NCBI GenBank assembly: GCA_964036045.1
Contig: OZ038397.1
Location: forward strand, 27,621,640 to 27,685,639
Reading direction: 5' to 3'
DNA from: Eutreptiella sp. 'Long Island Sound 2002'
Taxonomy: Eukaryota > Euglenozoa > Euglenophyceae > Eutreptiales > Eutreptiaceae
DNA: 64,000 nucleotides
The notes beneath the pieces are model-generated. The model was not told the origin of the DNA and ran no database searches. It saw nothing but the letters and a program-made list of their open reading frames with translations. This document shows, in pieces, positions 56,201-64,000 of the stretch. The stretch's first letter is position 1; every line of letters starts with the position of its first letter. The position numbers and the translations under genes are program-made.

Positions 56201-57235
56201 CGCCCTTCAAAGGAATAGGAATAGGAATTGCTTGACCAAACAGAAGGTCCACACTCCCTGCAGCCAACACCTTGTGTTGTCTCTTTTGTGTGGGAAGATG
56301 ACTGTTGAACCACAGGAGGACCCTGGTTGTCCATCATCCTCTAGCGTCTGTACACCAACAGATTGTGCCACCGATGAAAATTGCTGCGAGCATTGGTTGG
56401 CAATATCCAGGTGGGGGCATCCAACAGCAGTTGATCGACCACTGTGTGCCCCTTCCCCTACTCCCAGCATATTAGCATATTGATGTGCGTCTGAAGTGAT
56501 GGTCAACGCAGAATACAATTCCCTCATGGTCTCGGAAAACAACTGTAACACGGGGACACCGTGCCTACATAAGGCCGTGTTTATGCTTGCACATGAAGGG
56601 GTTGGGTACGGCAACATCAGCCATGGCTCCCAATCACATCAAAACCAATCGAAATGGTTTGCACTGCAAAGCACAACGCTGTGACAGGCAGATGCTCCAG
56701 CGCGTCTTTCCTTGTCTTCCCACGTCACAATCTTGTGGCCCTGCAAGAGGCCCCAGGGGACCGTTGTGCTGCACAAGGCCATGCTGCAAAAAGGGGGGGG
56801 GGTGCATTAAGGTAACCATGCTGGTTGGCATGTTTGGACACAAGAAGTGTTTGTGTGTACCTTACCACACCCCCAGGGCCGCTTGCGTAAAGGGTGCACT
56901 GGGGGTGAAATAGGCGTTGCATTTGACACCGCATGTTCCGGCTGTTTTTATCATGCTTATTATACAACGCAGCTCTGGGCCTGGCATGTGCTCGCAGCAG
57001 ACAAAACTTCCGCAAAGGTTGTCAGAAGGTCTGGGGTGTTTCGCCTCCTACACGCGTTTATCTGGGAATCTGGACCCTTAACCCCCCCCCCCCTTCCCTT
57101 CCCGCCTATGCCCACATGGAGAGCAGCACGCGGTGAGAAAGTGGGTAACTGCCTTTTGCACCCTGTTACTGAGTGCCCCAACCTCTCCTCCTGAAGAGGC
57201 TTGGCCTGGCCCCCCATCACGAACCCACTGCGCAG
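53261..57235. other. Intergenic, no gene supported
   Basis: Short frames only. 53558-53760 (ATG, about 66 codons; GQGIRWADRLNSFLHGFALW) and 55836-56147 have plausible composition but no domain. C runs occur near 57080. A strong donor-like GCG/GTGAGAAA at about 57131 could belong to an upstream exon of the next gene. Confidence 0.4.
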
Positions 57236-57259
57236 GTGCTCTCATTGCCCGGCCAGCGG

Positions 57260-57471
57260 ATGGGCACATTGATGCCCAAGGCCGAACGGATGCAGTGGGA
57301 CAAGGACACCCCGTTGAACGTCCGCGTATCGATGCTGGCGGAACTGGTCCCGGACGTCCCCCATCACATGGTCCACACGGTGGTGCACAACAGTCCAGAC
57401 CAGACGGTGGAGGAGCTCAGACAAGTGTTGGAATTGTTGAGTCCCGAGGAAGTGGCAGCAAATTCACAAAG
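57260..57471 (+). CDS. Zinc-finger gene, first visible exon
   Basis: ATG 57260 (GTLMPKAERMQWDKDTPLN), donor after TTCACAAAG reading GTCGCG, phase 2. GTCGCG is also the donor of helicase exon 3. Acceptor-like ACTGCGCAG at 57227-57235 suggests coding may begin slightly earlier. Confidence 0.5.
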
Positions 57472-60400
57472 GTCGCGGAAGGGGTGCTGGTTCTGTGCAG
57501 AGGTTAGGCAGCCGCGCCATGCCTTTGCTTAGTGGGGGCGGGGGCTGGGGTGAGGGGATCTCAGTAGGATCCAGCCCCACATGCCAGTCAGCTCAGTAGG
57601 AAGGAGCCCCGCCCTATGGGCAACTGAGTAGGACCCAGCGCCATGCACAAGGCTCCTCACCAGGAACCCCCCCCGACCCCCCCCCCCCCCACTAAGCAAA
57701 GGCCTGAGCCGCGCCAGCGGCATTCTATCGGGGGACAGGAACTCCAGGGTAGTACTGGCACCGCACACGTGCCATGCGTGCGCCGCACGCCACTTTTGCA
57801 GCAAGTGCACCCGGAATATCCTGATTTTGGCCCCCTCCCAAAATGGCTCCTGAGGAGAGCAAACCCATTGGCCTTCCCACAGACATTCCACAGTCAAGAG
57901 CGCAATGCAATCACTTCACTTTACCGCTTGTACCACGGATGTCTCATCCTCACATGGCTGTAATGATATGGGGAACAGACACTGAAAGAGAGTCCTTCTT
58001 CAGGCAACACAAAGCACATCATCGACGTTCATCTCCTCATGTGCAGAAGCCCATGGGCACATGGGGCCAAAATGATGGGAGAAAGATGCACCGCAACACA
58101 ACACAACACCATTCCCATACATGTCACCCAACAGCCGCGCTGCATGTCAGGTGCTCTCCCCTTGAATGGGGGGGAGGGGGTGGACGGGGGGAGGGGGGTT
58201 ACAGGAGTTTGTGTACAAAAAAGGCCCGAAAATTTTTGTTGTCAAATGTCTTCTTTACTCTGTGGGATTGTGGTTGCACCCCATTTAGGGGGGGCTGGGG
58301 CTGACCCTCCTCCTTCCATTCCCCATGCACCCACAGCCCTGGGGTTGGACTTTCAAGCAGAATGTTGTTGTGAGCGGGAACAGCGCGCCACAGGCATTCA
58401 CAGGCATGACCCATGCCCCTCTTTCCCACACAACCGGTTCCCAAACGTGTCATTGTGTTCATTCCTTCATCCATTCAAACATTCAACAGCTGCATTGTAC
58501 AGAACGGGGGCACTCAGACGAGGTCGCCGCGCTTAGACAGGGACAGAGGGGCAGCGCGTCTCTGCGAGAGGGTTCGCCAAGGATGCAGTGCGGGGTTGCC
58601 GGTGCGGATGTCAGAAGCGGTGCGGCATCTCCGCGCGTTGGGGACAGGAGTTGGTGGTGGTGGTGGTGGTGGTGGTGGAACGACGCGCACCCGCACCGCC
58701 CCCCTGCCCGGCAGCACCATTGCTCTTCACCCTTTGGGGTTCCCTTCGGGGGTCGCATCATGCCAATGTCCTGCTGTCAGGGAACTGGCGCCTCCCCCCG
58801 ATGAGGCGCCCCCACTGCCGGTTCTGGATGCGGACACCAAGGAGGCCCCGCTGCAGTGCATGGTCCCAAAACGGCCGCGCCGTAAGAAAAAAGGGGCCCT
58901 GAACAGAGTCCAAGGGTCCGTCTGGAGCCCCCCGGACGCTGAGCTGCAGCAGGAGACGACCCTCGTGTGGATGTGTGCAATGTGCACGTTTGAGAATGAG
59001 GGCGACGCGGATGCATGTGCGATCTGTCAGGTATGCTGCTGACGGTGGCCCCGTTGAGTGCTTGGAGAGTACGTTAGCGCGCCGGGCAAAATTTTCCCAC
59101 GCTTTGGTGTGGCCCCTTGAGTTGGGGTTAAGGACCCCCACTCTTCGGTGTGGCCACTTGAGTGGTCTGTCACGCACAAGAGGGGGATTCTTTGATTCGG
59201 AGCTGGGTGGCCATGATGGGGCCTACAAGGGTAGGGTGCATGTCATCGTCCGATTTGTTGGCCGAAAAAAGGGGAATCCAGTTGATCGCCAACAGTCACA
59301 AAATGTGCTTGTGCTTAGAGTCCCTGGGCTAGAGAGGGACCAATGAAAACCACTAAGGGACCAATGAATACCACTGAGGGACCCATGAAAACCACTAAGG
59401 GACCCATGAAAACCACTGAGGGACCAATGAAAACCACTGAGGGACCAATGAAACAGAACATTCATTTGGATTCCGGGCGCGCCGGGCAAACGTACCCTCT
59501 TGGGCCGAACTCTTCTCCGGCGGCTGCGGCACCGATGTTCAGTTGGGACCGTCAGTTTTTATCCTCCGGTCTTCTTCACTGCGCCAGAGGCCCCTCAGAA
59601 ACTCGACATCCCCAGGGAGGGGGCACGCCCCTCCTCTCTTGAAAGGAACCCTGCCCCCGCCCCTCCCTTGCCGGCTGGGCCGCGGTCCGGATGCTAACCT
59701 CCCCGCCTCCCCCTTCGTCCAAGCGGCTCCATTGTGTTCTGCCAGAGCGCTTCTGGAGGGCGACGACCATCGTTGTCCAGGCGACACGACCCGTAGGGAC
59801 AGTATTGTTTTCGCACTGAAATGAATCCGGTACCGATGTTGGTGTCGCCGTCCGAGGCCAGTTTTTGTTGATGGGTTGGCCGCATGCAGCCAATCGGCTG
59901 CATGCGGCCCGTCAGTTCCATCCATTTCCAAGCCGACGGTGTCACAAAGACCAGGCAAGATGACCCGCAAAGATGTCCCAATCAATCAAGAGACATTGAT
60001 GTTCTGCGGGTGGCGTGTGAGCTCCGCCTTATCTACGCGGACACGGGGAAAGGGGGCGCAAACGGCACACCCCGCCACATCCAGCACAGCCCCAACACAC
60101 CAAATACTGGGCTCCGCGAACGCGGAAACGACACCAGCAAGAGCACCGGCCGCAGCGGCCGACAGAACGCAGCGACCCGACGCAACATGCGAAGGGAAGA
60201 ACGGGTGACTGTCCGGGGTTCCGTAAAGAAACAACAACCCGACGGAATGCCACACGGGGGGGGGGGGCATGTTTGTTGCATGTTGACCATGTTGACGTGG
60301 TGTTTAGGGCTGTGGGGCCTAGCGCAAGTCCATATGACCAATACCCCTCTGGGTGTGGGTGGGTGTGTGGGTGTGGGTGGGTGTGACTAGTGGCGGACAC

Positions 60401-61240
60401 CCGAACTGGTGGGGAGGGAGGGTGGGTGGGCCAGACGGCACAGAAAAAGTATGGGCCCCCACTCTCGGGCCCTTTTCAGCAACTTTTCGTCCTGAGGAAA
60501 GCTTTTCTGATGTGGGCGGACGGGTCGGTCGGCTCAGGTTGGCCAGGGACCCAGACGCCCCCCCCCCCCCTCAGCTCGAGCCGGCCCCAAACGCCTGCCT
60601 CCTGAGCCCCTGCCGCTGCCCAGGCCCCCAAGGCCGCAGGAGTGAAATGCAAAGTGAAGCCCAAGGAGGAGGACCCCCCTCCCGCGCAGTGTGACCAGTG
60701 CTGGGCCTGTCCGAAATGCACCCTCGACAACCCAAAGGCCGACGATGTCTGTGGCGCGTGCGCCCACCCCCGGCCCCCGCACGTGGAGGCCGGGGGCCCT
60801 GCCACCGACGCCTGGGCCTGTCCGAAATGCACCCTCGAGAACCCGAAGGCCGTCGCCGCGTGCCAGGCCTGTGCGCACGCCCGGCCGCCCCAACCGACGA
60901 AAACGAAAGGGCCGAAGGCGAAAGGTGTGTCCCGGAGCCGTGTTGCGTGCCCGGGCCCCGGTCGCGCCCGGGGCTGCGGACCCCCTGTCCCTCTCCCGCC
61001 CCGTCCGCTTTGACGCGGGGTCCCGAGCCGGGTACACGAGAACGGCGGACGAGGGAGGGGGGCTTCCCCCCCTCCCTCGCCCCCCCCCCCCCCCCGGGGC
61101 TCGGGCTCTGCGCTCCTTTTGCGTCAGTTTCAGGCACTGCCGGTCGTGCACTTCCCTTTTTCAGTGTTGTACCAGTGCCCAACAACGCCCTGCAGCGCCT
61201 GGGCAGACCTCAACTCCCTGAAAGGCGACGGAGTGCCAAG
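57260..61240 (+). CDS. RanBP2-type zinc-finger protein, at least three exons (3' end unresolved)
   Basis: Exons 57260-57471, 58781-59030 and 60624-60924 join in phases 2 and 0 without stops. 61165-61240 follows in phase 1. Three RanBP2/NZF-type fingers (W-x-C-x2-C-x10-C-x2-C with a central Asn) are visible: WMCAMCTFENEGDADACAIC, WACPKCTLDNPKADDVCGAC and WACPKCTLENPKAVAACQAC. Such fingers bind ubiquitin or single-stranded RNA. Exon 2 has a basic, nuclear-localisation-like PKRPRRKKKG. Exon 1 has a helical region (LNVRVSMLAELVPDVPHHMV, then EELRQVLELLSPEEV) faintly like the extra-terminal domain of BET proteins, a weak match. The first exon may extend upstream to an acceptor at 57235. The last exon is uncertain: 61165-61240 ends in phase 2, while 61693 fits directly onto exon 3. 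Confidence 0.65.
57540..57660 (+). repeat. Imperfect ~33-bp repeats in intron
   Basis: Three units built on CTCAGTAGGATCCAGCCCCA, CTCAGTAGGAAGGAGCCCCG and CTGAGTAGGACCCAGCGCCA. The rest of the intron (to 58780) shows no gene; a (GGT)n tract lies at 58651-58676. Confidence 0.7.
58781..59030 (+). CDS. Zinc-finger gene exon with first RanBP2 finger
   Basis: Acceptor CTGCTGTCAG, phase 2 in, phase 0 out (GATCTGTCAG before GTATGC). Pro/Asp-rich start, basic patch, then WMCAMCTFENEGDADACAIC. Confidence 0.7.
59062..59235 (+). repeat. Dispersed repeat family F, copy 2
   Basis: Matches 3816-3995 over ~175 bp, with the same GAGAGTACGTTAGCGCGC start and GGGGCCTACAAGGGTAGGGT end. Confidence 0.8.
59341..59455 (+). 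repeat. 21-bp minisatellite, ~5.5 copies
   Basis: Unit CCAATGAAAACCACTAAGGG plus A. Period 21 keeps one frame open (seven-residue KTTKGPM repeat), but it is intronic. Confidence 0.9.
59878..59909. other. Perfect 14-bp inverted repeat (hairpin)
   Basis: GGCCGCATGCAGCC, four-base loop AATC, then GGCTGCATGCGGCC, intronic. Confidence 0.95.
60053..60240 (+). repeat. Dispersed repeat family B, copy 4
   Basis: Begins near GCGCAAACGGCACACCCCGC and continues through CACCGGCCGCAGCGGCC to a G run at 60257, the same order as copy 3. Confidence 0.75.
60624..60924 (+). CDS. Zinc-finger gene exon with second and third RanBP2 fingers
   Basis: Acceptor CCGCTGCCCAG, phase 0 in; donor after GCGAAAG reading GTGTGT, phase 1 out. 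The two fingers are ~41 residues apart and nearly identical, so they arose by internal duplication. Confidence 0.7.
61165..61240 (+). CDS. Candidate zinc-finger gene exon
   Basis: Strong acceptor CCCTTTTTCAG and strong donor CCAAG/GTGAGG. Phase 1 in reads VLYQCPTTPCSAWADLNSLK and GDGVPR; phase 2 out. No following exon with matching phase is obvious, so it may be alternative or followed by a micro-exon. Confidence 0.4.
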
Positions 61241-61692
61241 GTGAGGCAGTGTGCTGCTGCGGTTGCAGAGACGGATGACTGCGTGAGCCCAGTGCTGATG
61301 TTGAGCGGGATGCGGGGGCTGCATGGGCCCAGTGCAGAGCGAGAATGTGGGGGCTGCGCGGGTCGGATGTGCGTAGCTTTTCCCCACCAAATCATTTCAG
61401 GGTGGTTCAGGGGTTGCCAGACAAAAGGCGGTGTGAGCGAAGCATGCCCCCCCCCCGTCTGGAGGACATGTGCGTAGCATGCCCTACACGGTCAGACCTT
61501 ACTTTTGGTGTGACATCAATTGATGCCACAAAAGTCCCATGCGAAGAACTTTAGTCTCGGCCCTTTCAACCCCCCGCTTTCCCATCGCTCTGATGATGGT
61601 CCTGCTGCTGACGACGTTGGCGTCAAAAGGTAGACGATTTTAAAACTGGCGGGAATAAGGGTTCGGCTTACATGTTTGCTGCCGTTTGTTAG

Positions 61693-61906
61693 GCCGCCAG
61701 GTTCTGCCGACAAGAGGCAAGAGTAAGATCGGCCCTTGTTCGTCCGAAACCGCATTGACATTCCTGTACCAGCCCCAGCTGATCTTGCACTATGAGTTGC
61801 AGCCGGGGCTTGTGTTGATCAAGTCCATGATGGATATCAAGACCCAGCAGTGGATCGTGGATGAGTCTTTCCGCCTGGGCAATAACCCTGATGGCCGCAC
61901 TGGCGG
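61693..61906 (+). CDS. Candidate downstream exon, unrecognised
   Basis: Acceptor CGTTTGTTAG in phase 1, compatible with the 60924 donor. Reads LTFLYQPQLILHYELQPGLV and IKTQQWIVDESFRLGNNPDG, a natural composition. The donor is uncertain (61907 GTGTGT or 61911 GTATGG). It could be the end of the zinc-finger gene or part of another gene. Confidence 0.35.
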
Positions 61907-61909
61907 GTG

Positions 61910-62277
61910 TGTATGGAGTTGTGGAGGCAGTTTGGGTGTGTCGTTTGTGAATCTACCCTGATGAGGGGTGAGAAGTCGAAGCTCTGTTCAAGTGCAGTTT
62001 GGGCAAGAGTCTTTTGCCCTTGGAAATTGTGTGCGTGGGCAATTCCGAGGTCCTGGGTGTAGGGTGTGGCATATCCAGTGCACTCTGTTCGCTGCTAGAC
62101 ACTCTGAAATTTGTAGGTATGTGGTTACTGTGGCATGCACAATGCTTGGTTGACTGATTATGCAAACGAGGCTAGCAATTTCGCCACCAACACACTGCAC
62201 CGCAGGGCAACACAACACCATGCAACACCACACACCGCACCACACCGCACCTCGCCACACCGCACGGCGCGGCACCA
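61910..62277. other. No gene supported
   Basis: Single-copy sequence that degrades into CACCACACCGCACC-type simple sequence after about 62205. Confidence 0.4.
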
Positions 62278-62470
62278 CATCACAACACAACACAACACAA
62301 CACAACACAACACAACACAACACAACACAACACAACACAACACAACACAACACCACAGAACACAACACAACACAACACAACACAACACAACACCACAGAA
62401 CACAGCACAACACAACACAACACAACACAACACAACACAACGCAACACAACACAACACAACACAACACAA
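62278..62470 (+). repeat. ACAAC pentanucleotide microsatellite
   Basis: About 38 pentamer units with rare variants (CACCACAGAA twice). Smaller related stretches lie at 62205-62277 and 62700-62750. Frames here are artefacts. Confidence 0.95.
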
Positions 62471-63101
62471 TGGGGTAGGTGTGCTTAATTCTCTCAAAAA
62501 CCTCACCGAGTAGTCCGATTGGGGGTGGGTGGTTCCAACTTCGGACCATGGCCATATGTATTACTACACCCCTCTCCTCCAATATCCAGCTAACAGCAAG
62601 GAACAAGCAACAGCAAGCAACAACAAGAAAGCAAGCACGCGAATCCGTCATGGAGGTATTGCAAAGGGAGGGTGGACCCCGAGACGGCAGCGGATACATG
62701 GCAACACAACACAACAGAACACAGCACAGCACAGCACAGCACAACACAACCCTACGGGTGGTGTAGTCATCTCGCATCACCAAGCATCGTGCCACACGAC
62801 GTTGACGGGTCGTGGGAAATTGCATAGTAACCCCCTTCTAGCCTGCCAGAAGCTGCATGCTGGCAAGGCCAGGAAGGGGATTTCAACCACTGGTGTGTTC
62901 AAATGCTCGGAATAGGACGGGGAATTCCAAAATGCATCCAAAATCAGAACCCTCCCCTCCCTCTGCTCCCCCTCGGAACCCCCTGCGGGGTTTGTTTGGT
63001 TCGCTTTGATTAGTTTTGCCTTTTATGGCGTCCTCGTATGCATCCAGGAGACTTTGCGCTTCATGGGTGCCCTCTGTGTCTCGAAACCGATTCATGTACC
63101 T
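62471..63101. other. Intergenic, no gene supported
   Basis: No recognisable frame or RNA. 62985-63101 is the 3' flank of the minus-strand gene. Confidence 0.4.
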
Positions 63102-63669
63102 TCATGGTTTCCCTTTTTGGCCATGTTTGATGTCAATACTCGCCAAGCACCGGATCCTTTCATCTCCCAGCAAACGAACCATGGGGCCGGCATCTCTGGT
63201 GCCCAGCGCGTTGCCCAGTTCACCCACAATACAATTTATGTACAATTTCGCGTCTCGTGTGCGTACTTGGGATAGCAGCCTTTCATACCCGTGCAACGGC
63301 TGGTATCCAACACGCAGCCGCTCGTCTTTGTCGGTGTCATTTTCGAAGAAAGCACCAGTGTATTTTCCCTTCGACCATGTTGATTCATCTGCTCGGTCGA
63401 AGGCGCAGTGTTCGTACAAGATGCCAATACGATGGAGGAGTGGGTGCGCATAGATGGGGAGCGTTTTGGGGCAAAAATGAACGTGCTTCTGTTGGTCGGC
63501 CATGGTTCGATTTTTTGTCTTCCCAGGGCTGGTTCCGTCGTCGCTCTCTACAATCAACGCAATTAGGTCGCGTTTGTTTAAATTCGAAAGTGCACTGACA
63601 TTGATTTTCCCACTGGCCTTGAGGCGTTTGGCGTTTGTGTACAGCGCTCCCCTGGTTTGGGATCCGCAA
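63102..63669 (-). CDS. Unrecognised protein, 3'-terminal exon on minus strand
   Basis: On the minus strand the frame is open from 63707 down to TGA at 63104-63102, about 190 codons if entered at acceptor CCCTTCAG just above 63669. It has globular composition: KINVSALSNLNKRDLIALIV, FDRADESTWSKGKYTGAFFE and GELGNALGTRDAGPMVRLLG. The NVSALSNLNKRDLIALI stretch is faintly like the second half of SAP or Rho-N helices. No ATG stands at a plausible start, so the gene probably begins outside the window. No family is assigned. Confidence 0.5.
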
Positions 63670-64000
63670 CTGAAGGGAACTGCCCGCCCATGCGGACGGC
63701 GGTTTTGTCATCAGTGGCAGACGGGAAGCCGGAAGTTATGGTTGTACAACTGAGAACAGCTCTCCACTGAGCCATGCGTTCCAATACCTCTGGTTGCCCT
63801 GCTTCAGACCCCCTCTTTGTGGCGTCGCAAACCACCCCTTACCCGCATCACCCACGGGGGGAACCGACTCCGCGGGCCCTAGGACACCAACTACCCCTCC
63901 CCCCTCCCCCTCACCCCCCAAGGGGCCTCCGGCCAACAGCCAGTTGCCCAAGGTGCCGCCCTCAGGAGTCCATGGGTGCCGAAGGCGCCCGACGCTCCAT
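63670..64000. other. Possible intron or upstream part of the minus-strand gene
   Basis: A different minus frame is open at 63578-63835 (CTTITSGFPSATDDKTAVRM) but cannot be joined with confidence. The last 150 bases are C-rich with GGGGGAGGGGAGGG-type runs on the minus strand. Confidence 0.35.

Larger units (their letters stand above)
59031..60623 (+). other. Zinc-finger gene intron with repeats F and B and a hairpin
   Basis: Holds repeat F copy 2 (59062-59235), a 21-bp minisatellite (59341-59455), a perfect hairpin (59878-59909), repeat B copy 4 (60053-60240) and a GTGGGTGTG-type repeat at 60350-60388. 59575-59690 resembles 52609-52700. No other gene is seen. Confidence 0.7.

Noticed and set aside
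63730-63775. tRNA-like TGGCTCAGTGGAGAGC on minus strand
   Set aside because: A D arm is present but there is no B box or T arm, and the anticodon stem has mismatches.

Overview
The window is nuclear DNA of a eukaryote, most likely a protist or alga with a large, repeat-laden genome. The evidence is GT-AG introns of 54 bp to 10 kb, a CAAX-prenyl protease, RanBP2-type zinc fingers, a DEAD-box helicase with a mitochondrial-type N terminus, and no bacterial gene packing, operons or ribosome binding sites. Genes are sparse. Most of the sequence is satellite, minisatellite, dispersed repeat and decayed retroelement. Runs of 8 to 21 C or G are common. The lineage cannot be fixed from sequence alone. 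The reverse-transcriptase-like relic resembles a type I associate, from memory only, with microalgae.

Layout. 1-428: 3' end of a gene entering from the left. 1079-5330: a TIR element, dispersed repeats and a ~310-bp tandem array. 6264-24767: a five-exon DEAD-box RNA helicase gene (518 codons over 18.5 kb). Its 10.1-kb second intron holds a satellite built of 75-bp units made of three 25-bp monomers, plus a 1.5-kb tandem duplication. 26168-27595: minisatellites. 29242-32747: a two-exon RCE1-type CAAX protease. 35675-38924: a perfect hairpin, a LINE endonuclease relic and a 499-bp foldback element with nested hairpins. 39893-41093: an unrecognised two-exon gene. 42558-46300: decayed coding sequence, including a reverse-transcriptase-like pseudogene broken by a 10-bp tandem duplication. 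49536-50438: an intronless F-box-like/LRR protein. 57260-61240 or beyond: a multi-exon protein with three RanBP2 zinc fingers. 63102-63669 (minus): an unrecognised coding exon.

The genes do not form a pathway. The helicase would act on organellar RNA, RCE1 on prenylated proteins in the ER, and the F-box/LRR and zinc-finger proteins in protein-protein or ubiquitin-related roles. What links the loci is shared repeats: the same families sit in introns of the helicase, RCE1 and zinc-finger genes and between genes. Exon borders come from GT-AG signals, phase agreement and protein motifs. No transcript evidence was available.
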